A stretch of DNA of 64,000 nucleotides from Symbiodinium natans. Taxonomy: Eukaryota > Sar > Dinophyceae > Suessiales > Symbiodiniaceae. The stretch is from contig CAJNDS010002666.1 in assembly GCA_905221605.1 (NCBI GenBank), forward strand, positions 1-64,000, given 5' to 3'. Below the pieces are notes generated by a model, which saw only the letters and a program-made list of their open reading frames with translations, did not search any database and had not been told where the DNA came from. The position numbers and the translations under genes are program-made. This document shows, in pieces, positions 1 through 10,171 of the stretch; the first letter of the stretch is position 1; each line of letters opens with the position of its first letter.

Positions 1-506
1 AATCTTCTCCAGTATCGTTTCCAATATCAGACCAGCGAGGGTAACTCCCTGCCATACAAGAACGAAGCAGCCTTTTCTCAATGTCGCAGCAACAAACTGA
101 GAGAGAAAATAGTATTCATGAATGCGAAGCTTCTACTTGCATTATACTGTCTGCGTATTTGAATATTCGTCCCAAGGGGCCTTCTTTCCCGTAGCCACCC
201 CTGAGCCCGAACAAGCATCCGTATCAAAGATTCAGCATTAGGATAGAAAGATGGAAAAGGGGAGGGGGTGTCCTTTAACACTCCTCCTTGGTACTACCAC
301 AAGGGCCGTACCACTGTACCTGATACACCCGACCTAAACCACTAAGCCAGGCCGGCGCCCACACGACAACGAAACGAACGAGGAAAGAAGAAATGACACG
401 GCAAGTCCGAAGGCGAGAGGAATATGGTAGAGATCAACCAAAGGAGCCTATCCTATGGATTACCCAATCCTATCCTATGAAGACAATTTCGGCAGAAAGC
501 GCGAGT
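1..506. other. Unassigned flank of copia element
   Basis: No convincing coding region is visible. The stretch lies beyond the 3' (RNase H) end of the minus-strand copia element and could hold its 3' LTR. I found no matching copy on the other side (5.8-6.9 kb), so no LTR pair is claimed. Confidence 0.4.
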
Positions 507-636
507 CTACCGGTAGGCTGGAACGCCCAGCGATGAATAGTCATCGTGCAGGTGAACAACTCCACCTCGCTGCATGGTGGTCATGATTGATCCAGTGGGA
601 ATGCCTCGGTTTAAGGCAGACAAAGGAATTGCCAGG

Positions 637-1770
637 TCACCGGAATGCACGGTTTGCACTTCCTGGTCCACAAGAGTTGGAGGTCGAGCGTGAGAGCCCT
701 TCGAGGGCCCGGAATTCACGGTACTCATGACCATCGTCGGAACACGCTCGAGAGAGATTTGGTGAGGCCTGGAGACTGCTCCGAGCGCTACGGCCTGCGG
801 AAGAAGATAACTGACCTGGATAGGCCTGGGAAAAAGGGGCATGATCCATAGTAGAGGCTGACTCGCTCTCAGGAGACGCAGGAGCCCCGGAAGAGGTTGG
901 GGCTGCGCCTCGATGGCGAAGACCTTGGATCTCCCGAGCTACAGCCTCCTGCACTTTCTCTTCAATTTTCTTGCTCTTTCGGGTCTGGGATGGAACAGCT
1001 TTGGCTTGCGCGGTAAGAGGCTGCGGTCGACTACATCGATGCACCCCTTCCCAGCAGCATAGGGCAACTAGCAACACAATCAACAGTCCAAGGTAGGTGG
1101 CCAATGTGAAATCCACTCGGATTCCTAAGGGGACTCCTTCCGCCGCCTCCTCCTCAACCCCGGGTGCAACGGTGAGTGCCCTTTCCCCAGCGCATGAGGT
1201 AGCCTGGCAAAACGTCACTAGCCCAGTCAACCATCTTGACACGCTGGCAAGCACAGAAGGAGAAGCCACAGAACGAGGACTTGACAAATCCCTGGCGACA
1301 TCCGCTGAGGCAATTTGCGGACTCGGGGCTTCATCTGCAACAGTATCTTCATCCACAGTGTCCTCTCCCAGGTCCGGACCGGGGTTCTCAGAGCGGAGCT
1401 TTAACAGCTGTTTCAAGAAACACAACCGCGGTGAAGGGAGTATCTTTGTGAAAGCGTCAGCTAACTGCTCCTTCCCCGGTTGATGCTCAACCGCGACCTC
1501 GCCAGATTCGATCAGCTCCGACACGTACGCGGCTCTGTCACGGAGATGACGGGTATTGGCTTTCCGTTCATGAAGGAGGTGGATTGCCGAGGTGTTGTCC
1601 ACCCGCAGCGCAACCTGCTTACAGATGGTTCCCAACTCCTGGAGGAGGGGCAGGAGACTCTGGGCCTGAACGACTCCTTCGGTTGCAGATACCAGCTCTG
1701 CTTCCGAGGAGGATAAGACCACGAAAGCCTGCTTATTTGCCCGCCACGAAACTAGACAGCCCTGAACCAC
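637..1770 (-). pseudogene. Copia RNase H and C-terminal tail
   Basis: The first 110 residues are the rest of the RNase H domain that starts in the previous frame: SWRANKQAFVVLSSSEAEL with the catalytic Glu, then LRVDNTSAIHLL with an Asp, and QLADAFTKILPSPR, which is typical of the copia RNase H end. A Pro/Ser-rich tail follows, with a hydrophobic segment (LATYLGLLIVLLVALCCW) that could span a membrane. Whether that tail belongs to the original element is unclear. An overlapping frame at 507-842 contains VDQEVQT, a motif also present in the LTR element at 8.5 kb. Confidence 0.85.
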
Positions 1771-2671
1771 TAACTATAGCCAAGCCCGAAACCGACCGAC
1801 CGCCATATGGCGAGAATGATGCGTCGGTGTAGCATACGAGTGGTGGCTCTCCACGTAAACTCTGGCGTTCAAAATGCAAGCACTCCTCCTTAGTCGAGGC
1901 CACATAGGAAAGCACACGGAGGGCCAACTTTATCACCTCCTGCGCGTTGCGATGCACCCATGATGCAAGCAGGGATACTGAAAAACTGACATCAGGACGA
2001 GAACGCTGGGAGATCCATAAGAGTTCTCCCAGCACTTTTTGCGCTTGCTTCAAGGATTCTGGCGAGGAGGGCACCACGTCTGGCTCCTCCTGAATTCGTG
2101 GCAGAGGTGTCCTCACAGGGTGGCCGACATCGTAAGCAGACAGGAGTTGCTCGATGTAAGGCCTTTGGTGCACACGATAACCTTGAGGAAGCCTTTCAAT
2201 CTCCATACCCAAGAACTTCAAACTATCTCCTGGCTGCTCGCAACCTTCAAGTTCTGACGAGGCCCACCCAAACTCTGAGGAAAGGTGCGAACGGAATCCA
2301 GAGGCCATTGCGCGGTTACCAAGGATCAGGAAGTCATCAACGTATGTGACGGCTATGCCACAGGTGGCACCCTTGTCATCTTTGACAGTCCACATGGAAT
2401 CGCACGAAGTGGCTTCAAGGTGATAGTTGTCCCACGCTGCGGTACGGAGACAACTATCCCGGTAGGTTGACCACCACTTTGGACTCTCCCGGAGTCCGTA
2501 GACTGCCCGGTTGACTTCCCACAGTTCCGTGGGGGAGGCCAACCCTAATGACACATGCTCCCGGGTTGGTCGGAGAAGTATGGTTCGCTGCTCTGGCTTT
2601 GGCGCCAGCAGGAACGCCTGGGAGATGTCTGTTGTAAAGGCATCCCAACCGTTATTTGCTGCCAAGCTCAA
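1733..2671 (-). pseudogene. Copia reverse transcriptase with YVDD
   Basis: This is the main body of a Ty1/copia reverse transcriptase. Visible motifs are the first catalytic Asp in TTDISQAFLLAP (about residue 15), LWEVNRAVYGLRESPKWW, the polymerase active site YVDD at about residues 110-113, FLGMEIE, and GELLWISQRSRPDVSFSVS. The C-terminal end enters the RNase H domain (CYTDASF, PYGGRSVSG) and is then frameshifted near 1765. The catalytic residues are intact, but the frame is cut at both ends. Confidence 0.92.
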
Positions 2672-2673
2672 GG

Positions 2674-4497
2674 CTAACCAGCTCTGGCACCAGAGGCGTA
2701 AGTGTTCACTTCACTGGTGACCTCGCTTTGATTTCCACAGGCCACGGTCCTGACTTTTCGCCTGTACATCTTGTTGCTGTTGGGCTTGGGTGGCTTGACG
2801 GTCCACACATTCAGGCTGCTCAAGACTTCAGCGTCCGGACGCTTCAAAAGCTGTCGTGCTTCCTCTCCGTCTCGGCGAGTCAAACAACCTGAAGCCAACT
2901 GACCATTCAGTTCTTCCTCCATCGATTCCTTCCATTTTTCCAAGTGCTGCCTGGCCTCCTTTGGAGAAGCTTCGTGAGTGATCTCCAACTTGCGCTCATT
3001 GGCGTCGAGGTCCGCCAGATGAGCTTCTATGTGTTCGATGACCGCGGGCTCAACTGACTTAAGCTGGGAAGGTCCGGAAGTGATCCTAGGACTTGGGTCA
3101 GCTCGAGTGGCTGAAAGGCGTGGAAGCCAAGCAGGACAAGCCCTGGCAGCTGGGATTACCTCACCCTTCTTCTCAGAAATCGCCTGGAGGTTTGGGAGAC
3201 TGGCATTTGAGCCGGTGGCAGGTTCAGAGATGGTAGTCGTGTTGGAGGCTGGCACCTGATTGCCTTGAACCTCTGCACCTGGCGCAAGCGGAGAAACACT
3301 GACCGCACCTGTTGACAGACCTGCTTCACCTGGCACGCCTGGGACATGCTCCAAGGGTCCGATGCCCTGAGCTGCGACCGGGCGGACTGCACCTGTTGAC
3401 CGACCTGCTTCACCTGGCACGCCTGGGACATGCTCCAAGGGTCCGATGCCCTGGCACGCCTGGGACATGCTCCAAGGGTCCGATGCCCTGAGCTGCGACC
3501 GGGGGGCGGAATGCACCTGTTGGCAGACCTGCTTCACCTGGCACGCCTGGGACATGCTCCAAGGGTCCGATGCCCTGGGAAGAATGCACCTGTTGGCAGA
3601 CCTAGAACACCTGGCACGCCTCTGGCTGGCACCCGATTGTCCTGAACCTTTGGACCTGAAGGATTGCAGTCGGTCTCGTTCGACGTCGACTGAGAAGCCA
3701 TTAGGGGTGTAACCGACCACAACCCACTCCGGGGTACGAACCACAGCGTGGGGTATCTTGGGGTTGAACTGGAGGCCTGGCTTTAGGGGCGACAACCAAA
3801 CTGACCGGCGGGAACTGAAGAAGAGTTCAGCGCCTCTTCTGTCCATAGGTTGGTAATACCCGGTATCACCAGCCCAAAGTTGTGGGAAAGTCCCTATGCG
3901 CAGGCACCTCTGGGTTGGCGAAAAGACCCACAGAAACCCAACGAAAAATCTGGTATGCCTTTGGCCTGTGCTTTTCCAAGCAGGAATTGGTTGAGCACCC
4001 GAGAAGGGCCCTCGACGAAACCCGCCCAGGTACCTATGGCCGCTAGTTTGTCCGCGTCGCTTCGTGTCTGCAGCTGATTCCTTGACCAAGTGCTGCAGCA
4101 TCCGGGATACTGTTTGAGGAGTGATGTTTCCAGAGCGCAGTAGCTTTGAAGCTTGCTCTTCAGCCATCAACTCCTGCTCAGCCACCTTGGCCACATACGT
4201 TTTTTCTCGGAGACGATGCGGTGGAACAGGCATGACAACTGGCTCTGGGTCCTCAGCCACAAGGGGCTCAAGGAGCTCATCGTCAACGTCAACCAAACCT
4301 GCTCGTACGGATCTGCTGGTAATGACGGCCCCGGTGGAATCCTTAAGGATGGGATGACCCTCTGCCGAGATCATTGAACGACCCAAGTAGCAGCCCCACT
4401 CCCAGGTGGAAAACACCTTCTTTGCTTCATTCGTCATAGCCTTCGCCCTGAACAACACTTTCCTTCCAAAGGTCAGCTGGGGTGGTCGGACCATCAA
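2674..4497 (-). pseudogene. Copia integrase tail, linker and N-terminal RT
   Basis: The first residues continue the integrase C-terminal region. A long low-complexity linker follows, containing four near-copies of a DPWSMSQACQ motif. The last 130 residues are the N-terminal part of a copia reverse transcriptase: the charged HLADLDANERKLEI stretch, KWKESMEEEL, WTVKPPK and RKVRTVACGN. The frame ends in a stop at 2674 just where the next RT block begins in another frame (LSLAANNGWDAF), so a small deletion or frameshift separates the two RT halves. Confidence 0.75.
3305..3625 (-). repeat. Minisatellite inside copia linker
   Basis: The block GCACGCCTGGGACATGCTCC plus the following AAGGGTCCGATGCCCTG occurs four times (starting near 3333, 3418, 3455 and 3539), with copies of ACCTGTTG(G/A)C(A/C)GACC between them. 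Spacing is irregular (about 37-85 bp). In the coding frame this duplicates the DPWSMSQACQ motif, so the polyprotein linker grew by tandem duplication. Confidence 0.85.
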
Positions 4498-5182
4498 GGT
4501 GATCTTGTGAGGCGAACTGGGCGGCGTAAGGCCAGAATTGCACAGGGACCTTCCCAGCCGTGAGGTGGAGTCTCATTCGAGCTTTGAACCAGGACACTAG
4601 CCGCTCAGCCAAACCGTTCGAATTGGCGTCAGCCCCCTGGGTGTTGCTGGGAACTATACAATTTTGTCGCAACCAGCTTTGGATCTCCTCTGTCTGGCCT
4701 TCTTTGTCGCTGTGACAGATTTTTATCGGTATTCCCAACCTGTTGGTCTCAGTCACCACATACTGTATTGCCGACAGAAGAGACTTGGATTGCCTATTCC
4801 GAAGAGGAACCGCAAACCTGAGGAGTACCTGGGAAGCGACGATTTTATCGATTTCATCATCTGACATGGAAGGCCCTTCATCCAGCACAGACTCAACCTT
4901 AGGCGCAGGTGCTTCCATAGGGGGGAGATGCTCTGGCAGGCCCTCCTCCTCCTCAACAGCCGGTGGCTCAAGCTCGGAGAACAGGATGTCTGGATCGATT
5001 TCCCCTCCTTCAGTAGGGGAGTAATCGGAGTTCCAATCATGCTCACCTGGCTGGAGGGACTGCGTGGGTGCAGCCACTTGGTCTGGCGTTGATGACTGCA
5101 AGCCCGGAGAACTCGGAGCAGGTTTGTTAACAGAAGGACGGGGCGCTGGGGCTGTTGCATCTCGGAACAGGCAGGTTGGCAC
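4427..5182 (-). pseudogene. Copia integrase, C-terminal half of catalytic core
   Basis: The C-terminal part carries the second and third acidic residues of the D,D-35-E integrase core: Asp in HSDKEGQ and Glu in NGLAERLV, with the usual spacing and the preceding TNRLGIP block. The N-terminal HHCC zinc finger and the first catalytic Asp are absent. The segment before the core is instead Pro/Ser/Glu-rich and low in complexity. An integrase of this form would be inactive, consistent with internal deletion. The reading frame differs from those of both neighbours. Confidence 0.8.
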
Positions 5183-5193
5183 CCGAACCCCTG

Positions 5194-5739
5194 CTACGAA
5201 CAGGTACCGAAAACCTGAGTGCTTGCCAGTCTTGCCAACTTCACGCGCCCAAATGTAGCAGTGAGCATATCCTGCAGCTCCAAGCCCGAGCTAGCATCCC
5301 ACCTGTCCTCTGCAAGGACTTCGTGGCAACGATCGTAGGCGGCAAAGGCCACCGCTGGCCCCAACTCAGCCTCCTCCACGATGACTGCGCTCTTGGACCA
5401 GGGGCCAAGGAAGGGGAATTGGTAACCACCTCTGGCTCGCCCGCATCGATCACACCCAGCCTGGGTACAGACAATCCGGCGCACCGGAACCTTGGCACCC
5501 AAGAAGTCAAAGTCTGTAATCGAAGGGGAGGGTGCCGGTAGGTGTGTAATCTCAGCAACCCGACTCCAGATGGACCACAACTCGTCCTGACAACCCTGAC
5601 GTGCCAGATCAGACATGTAGGCCCGGAAGTCCAACCAGTTCGCGGAAGCCAAGGTCGGCAAATTTGCGTGAATGACTGTTTCTCCCAGGAAAGAACTGTT
5701 CCAGCTTGCCAGTTTGGCTCTAGCCAAGTCTGAAGCCAA
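5194..5739 (-). pseudogene. Gag-like N-terminal region of copia element
   Basis: This open segment of about 181 codons precedes the integrase part. It has no match that I can name to a host family. A short cysteine cluster (CxxxxCxxC, in CTQAGCDRCG) near residue 90 could be a degenerate zinc-binding site. It may belong to gag or to the region between gag and integrase. The assignment rests on position in the element and on the frame change to the next segment, so the function is inferred. Confidence 0.45.
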
Positions 5740-5859
5740 AATGTAGCACGCCGGTACATTGCATCCTCAAAATGAAACATGCACACCCAAGGCCTGCCTA
5801 ACTCAATGCATGTGCATTTGATCCCGATCCCGACCACCCTCTGCGCTGCCATGGACACC

Positions 5860-6925
5860 CGCTATGCCCCGGAGCAGCAAACCACACTCACGGCTTTCAA
5901 CCAAAAAGTCTCGGCTGCCGACCATGTGCCTTTTCAGCGCCGACCCACCTCCGACAGCAGCAGCTGTCCGAGGCGCTTGACAAGGCAGCGTTCGCTCAGC
6001 TGAGCCTGCCGGCTGTTAATCGCGACACCTTCAGCTCCTGCAGCAGCCCGGCGCGGGCGCCTGGCTCCACGCCCCGCGCTTGGCTTGCACGTGCCACTAC
6101 GCGACGGTGTGGCGGACAGCCGACCATGCCCGGGTGTGTCCGTGCGGAGGAGACCGCGTCAAGCGCCACAATCGCTTGCGATCAGTGCTGCCAGGCTCAG
6201 CCCAGGGGTGGAGAAGCCAAACCTGCTACCCCAGCGCCCGCGGCATTTGACTTTGCGGTCACCTCGGGCTTGCGACAAGGCTTTGATGGGAGACGCTGGC
6301 GGAAGCCTTGGCCACTCGCACGACCGAAACGCGGCCGAGAAGGTCAAACTGTTGCAGGCCTTGAGCATCACACTTCAGCGCGAGAACTGGTATGCAGGGC
6401 AGGTTGGGACCCGGATGCCACCGCTGCGGCACTAGACCAGCCGTGACCTGTCGCCGATCGCTCCCAGGTCGCTGTTCTGCGCACGCGCAGCGGGGACACG
6501 ACACCCTGAGCCTTCTGCCCCACTCATATGCAGAATGCTTTTCTTACTATCCTTTTGCAATGCCCTCAGAAGTAGGAGTGGTTGAGAGCCTCTCCTGTTT
6601 TGCTCGCGCACCGCCCTCATGGTTGAGAGCCTCCCTGTCATGCGCTCCGCCCTCGGCTTGAGGCTCCAAAATCCATCTGCGCCCGAGGCCCCTGCCCTGC
6701 TCGCAGCCGCAGCTCCACCTTAGTGGGGTGCCTTGCACCGTGCTGGTGCTTATTCTGTTTGATGGCCTGTTTACAAGGACCGGGTTTATCTCACATCAGG
6801 TCGCCAGAAACACATATCCTCTTTGTGGACGCTACATAGCGGGAATACACATCAGCAGCGGAACGGACACAGCAATCCCCAAGCATACTGGGATTTAGCG
6901 AAACAGGCAACATGGCTCAAACTGC
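5860..6925. other. No recognised gene
   Basis: Several overlapping open frames exist on both strands, but none shows a recognisable domain or consistent coding character. No repeat structure was noticed. Confidence 0.4.
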
Positions 6926-6929
6926 CCGA

Positions 6930-7250
6930 TATGCTGCGGACGCCAGCGTTTTCAGGGATAGGTCCATAAAGTAGCCCCCTATGATAGGCGTCGATAGACC
7001 CCCTATAGAGACCCCTGTGGTTTTGGGATAGGGTCCTATTGCCTGAGCCTTCTCCGTCCGTGGTGGAACCCTATACATAGGCCCTACCCGTTTCGGCATA
7101 GACCCCTATGCATAGACCCCCTTCCTTTTGCCATAGACCGCTATGCGTAGACCCATACCACCTCATGTGGCATAGACCCCTATCCCTTTTCCATAGGACC
7201 CTACCCACAAACCCATCGACCCCTATGGTAACAAATGTATCACTTGTGGT
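6930..7250. repeat. TAGACCCCTAT short-motif array (left copy)
   Basis: Degenerate copies of (C)ATAGACCCCTATG and its reverse complement recur about every 20-35 bp. The end nearest 6950 contains a GTTTTCAGGGATAGG..AAGTAGCC.CCTAT segment that reappears in reverse complement at 17700-17780. The array abuts a degenerate TTTAGGG region. Confidence 0.8.
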
Positions 7251-7254
7251 CGAG

Positions 7255-7876
7255 GGAGAGTTTAGGGTTTAGGGTTTTTGTAGGGCTGTTGGGGGGTTTA
7301 GAGTTTAGGGGTTTTTAGGGTTTAGGATTTTTTGTTCAGGCCTTAGAGCTTTTTAGGCTTTAGGGGTTTTAGGGTTTGGGGTTTAGGGAGGGTTTCCGCT
7401 TTTTTGGGGTTTTAGGGGGTCTATAGGGCTTAAAGACTTTTAGGGTTTAGGGTTTTTTGGGGTTTAAGGTTTAGGGATTTTTCCCCGCATGATGGGTTCG
7501 AAAAAGAATTAAGCGGGGGTTGGGGGCTCGCATGATGGGCTTGAAAAACCAGGCCTATGTTTAGGGGTTTTTAGGGTTTAAGGTCTTCGGGGCTTGAAGT
7601 TGAGGGTTTTTTAGGGTTTAGGGCTAGGGGTTCTTAGGGTGTAGGGCTTATAGGGCTCCGAGGTTTTTACGGTTTAGGGTTTAGGGTTTGTAGGGTTTAG
7701 AGCTCAGGGGTTTTCAGGGTTTAGGGCTTAGGGTTTTTTAAGGGTTGAGGGTTTAGGGCTTAGGGGATTTTAGGGTTTAAGGATTTTTTCTGGGCATAGG
7801 GCTGGGTTTAGGGTTTAGGGTTTAGGGTCTAGGGTTTAGGGTCTAGGGTCTAGGGTCTAGGGTTTAGGGTTTAGGG
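7255..7876 (+). repeat. Degenerate telomere-like TTTAGGG array, left of LTR element
   Basis: Imperfect TTTAGGG units, with many TTTTTAGGG, TCTAGGG and TTCAGGG variants, run on the plus strand. The last 70 bp (from about 7800) are nearly regular and alternate TTTAGGG and TCTAGGG. The segment 7487-7750, which contains a GCATGATGG.TTCGAAAAAG stretch, is repeated in the same orientation at 17074-17340. TTTAGGG is the plant/dinoflagellate-type telomere unit; here it is interstitial. Confidence 0.9.
7872..7876 (+). repeat. Target site duplication, left (TAGGG)
   Basis: TAGGG directly precedes the 5' LTR, and TAGGG directly follows the 3' LTR at 16707. A 5-bp duplication is normal for LTR integration. 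Because the target is a TTTAGGG repeat, the match carries limited weight by itself. Confidence 0.65.
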
Positions 7877-8143
7877 TGCGGAGGTTGCCTTGTATAGGTT
7901 GGAAGGGTAAAACACCTGCAAACATATTTGGCTCAAGGATGGCCGGAAGCTGTCCGTTCGCTCTTAAATAGTTAGGCCGCTGGGGTTTGGGGTTTGGTTA
8001 CAGTAAGAGTCCTTTCCCCTCCCGTTTGGTTCTTCTGGGCCTGAAAGATTTTCTCTTGTGGTTCGGTCTGGGGAATTCATTCAGGGCAACTATTGAGGGT
8101 GACATTTGGGCTGGTTCCTTGTCCCCGTGGGTTGCCCCCCGCA
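7877..8143 (+). repeat. 5' LTR
   Basis: This 267-bp repeat runs from TGCGGAGGTTGCC to CCCCGCA and is repeated at 16441-16706. I count about nine substitutions and one single-base indel between the copies. It contains a spliced-leader-like segment at 7916-7937. The part upstream of that segment is only about 40 bp, so U3 would be very short if the RNA begins there. Confidence 0.9.
7916..7937 (+). other. Degenerate dinoflagellate spliced-leader copy in 5' LTR
   Basis: The last 11 nt, TTTGGCTCAAG, match the 3' end of the dinoflagellate spliced leader exactly. The whole 22-nt stretch aligns to the 21-nt leader with one inserted A and four mismatches in this LTR. The leader sequence is from general knowledge. 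The AG at its end would also be a trans-splice acceptor. Confidence 0.7.
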
Positions 8144-8161
8144 GGTTATGAGCCCAAACGG
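8144..8161 (+). promoter_or_regulatory. Primer-binding site, tRNA-Met anticodon-arm type
   Basis: GGTTATGAGCCCAAACGG begins at the first base after the LTR. Its reverse complement contains the loop CUCAUAA with the CAU methionine anticodon, flanked by GGG and CC as in a tRNA-Met anticodon stem. Drosophila copia primes from a cleaved 5' half of initiator tRNA-Met using a very similar site. Most other LTR elements instead pair with the tRNA 3' end (site starting TGG). Confidence 0.75.
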
Positions 8162-8208
8162 TTCCCTGCGGTGAGGTGTTTCATTCAAGGGTTTGGGTTC
8201 AAGAAGCA

Positions 8209-8703
8209 ATGCCTTCCCCCAAACGATGGCTCCAGCCTTCCTCGGATGGTGGTAGAAGTGGTGGAGCTGAAAGTGGTGCAACTGATTCTCTGGCTGAAGA
8301 GGCGGCGCTACAAGAAGTGATCCCTGGTGCTGCGGAAGAACAACTGGAGGGAACAACGGTTGCTAGAGGCCCCAATGAGGGTACGGATCCCAATGCGGAC
8401 ATGGTTGACAATGCTGGAGGTGAAGGACGAGCTGTTTCTGTATCGCCAAAGCCTGGGGAAAAGAGGAACTGGGATGAAACTGGTGGTATAGACCGTGAAC
8501 TGGAGGCGACCGTTTTACGCGTGTTGCTGAGGCATGGGTATCAGCCGTCTACTTCAACTTCGGGTCGAATGGTCGACCAAGAAGTTCAGACCGATCTGAG
8601 TGGAGCGGTGCCGCAAGCATCCAGAAAACCTCTTAACAAGATAAAGGGAGGTTCCTCGGCGAGTTCCATGCGCGATGAAGGCGGTGATGTACAGGGAAAA
8701 AAG
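8209..8703 (+). pseudogene. LTR-element protein, segment 1 (N-terminus)
   Basis: The ATG at 8209 is the first in this frame after the primer-binding site. The segment is acidic and low in complexity, then has a short helix-like stretch (ELEATVLRVLLRHGYQP) and the motif VDQEVQT. It runs to an A6 run at 8697-8702, where coding character passes to the -1 frame. That run forms A_AAA_AAG in register with the frame, the canonical -1 slippery heptamer, although a one-base deletion is the simpler explanation. Confidence 0.65.
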
Positions 8704-9663
8704 GTGTGGACAGTTTTGAAGCTGCACCTACTGCTGAATACGCCATGGGCGAGGAGGAGATCTTGGAGATGGAGGCGGAGAGGATGCGACAGTTGTCCGA
8801 AGAAGCTGAAGAGATACGCCAAGTCTCCGAAGAGAATGGTTTTCGGGAAGAAGGGCATCCTATCGAGGCAAGTGATGGGACAACTTGGGAGCGACATTTC
8901 CACAAAGATGGGAGGCCATATTTTTACTGCCTGGATACGGGAGGAACTAGGTGGACACTGCCGGAGGAAGGTGAAAAGATGGAAAGTGACAAGGTGGTTG
9001 AGTCTCTTTCAGGCAATGAACTGGAGTTGGAGACGGCACTGGGTCCTTCAGCGTTTACTCCGACAGCTGAGTCTACAAGGGCGTTCCAAGGTATTGTAGA
9101 TAGTTTAGTAGAAAAAGATTTTTCCTCTACCGTCGGGGATAGCGGTCTAAGGGGCGGTAAAGCTGCTAAGACCTCGGGCTCCCCAAGGGAGGATAGAATT
9201 TCTGGAACACAAAAAGATATGGCTGGAGGACACCTGGATCGGAAAAGGAGCAAAGCGCTTTCTGAGGGTGACGCAGCGGTGAAATCTGTGGATCCGGAGG
9301 ATAAAATTCCCAATGCGGAGGTGAATGCTGTGTCGGCTACAGAGGAGCAGGCGGTGGATGAAGTATCTGGCATTCAGGAGGTTGGTCCTGGAGATGAGGA
9401 TGATGGAGGAAAAAAGTTGTGTGTTACGACTGAGGAGGTTTCTCCGTCTGGTGCCATGGATTCCGCCATTCAAGGAAAAAATGAGGCTTCTGGAATAGCT
9501 GGAGACGCGGTTAATTTGCCGGAAAAGAAAAATGAGGCCTGGAGCGCCAATGAGGCGCGGGCAAAAGTGCCGGATGGAACCTGGAGTGCAGAAGAAGCAC
9601 GGGGCGAGGCACGAGATGGTACATGCTCGCAGTTGACTGCAACAATGGGGCGCAGGTCACTGT
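8688..9663 (+). pseudogene. LTR-element protein, segment 2 (WW domain)
   Basis: A Glu-rich coiled-coil stretch (MGEEEILEMEAERMRQLSEE) precedes a WW domain at 8886-8963: Trp, then aromatic FYC, then Trp 22 residues after the first, and Pro three residues later. WW domains bind proline-rich peptides and are common in splicing and RNA-processing proteins. The remaining part is acidic and Ala/Glu/Ser-rich, with an internal near-repeat (DGTWSAEEAR). The frame stops at 9663; coding continues in the -1 frame from about 9620. Confidence 0.75.
8886..8963 (+). other. WW domain
   Basis: The pattern runs from the first Trp (8886) through His-Phe-His-Lys-Asp-Gly-Arg-Pro-Tyr-Phe-Tyr to Thr-Arg-Trp-Thr-Leu-Pro. 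The two Trp residues are 22 positions apart and the terminal Pro follows three positions later, which is the classical WW spacing. Confidence 0.85.
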
Positions 9664-10171
9664 AGTAGCTGACGATGGAGGTGCATCGGCGGACGCGCTT
9701 GTGCATTCTGAAGTTGGCGGCGTGGAGCAAGGTTTTTTGAGCCGCGCCGGAGCCAATGGAGCAGCTGTGGCCGATGGTGGTGATTATCCTTTGGTAACCA
9801 TGGAGCCGAAGGATTCTGCAGCGGAAGAAAGTGCGCCTGCTGCGGATGACCGAATAAGGGACCCGATGGAAGGGTCTCTCTCCAAGGAAATGGAGGTTAC
9901 GCCGACTGGTGGTTTGCTGGAAGTCGACACCAAGCAAGCTGCAACAGGAAAGGCAGAGCCTTTGGCAAAAAATGATGATGGTTCTGTATCATTGGAGCGC
10001 AAGGTGGATGATCTTGCGGAACTCACTGGTGTACAGGACAAGCAGCTTGGTCCAATGGTGGAAGCAGGGGGCGTTCAAGGAGCCGAAGAAAGTGTGCCGG
10101 TTTCTGGAGACAAAAAGAATGAAGTGCCCAATGAGGTAGCCCCAGCTGCGCATGGCAAGCATTGCTATGAA

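Larger units (their letters stand above)
507..5739 (-). mobile_element. Decayed Ty1/copia retrotransposon, minus strand
   Basis: Reading the minus strand from 5739 down to about 507, the segments come in copia order: gag-like region, integrase, linker, reverse transcriptase, RNase H. Integrase before reverse transcriptase is the diagnostic Ty1/copia order; gypsy elements have the reverse. Each segment is in a different frame from the next (frame changes near 5190, 4460, 2675 and 1765). The first half of the integrase core is missing. The copy cannot encode an intact polyprotein and is treated as a pseudo-element. I could not identify its LTRs. Confidence 0.9.

Noticed and set aside
1-600. 3' LTR of the copia element
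   Set aside because: No matching repeat found near the 5' end of the element.
8697-8703. Programmed -1 frameshift as the explanation of all frame changes
   Set aside because: Only this site is a slippery heptamer; seven programmed slips in one frame are not credible.
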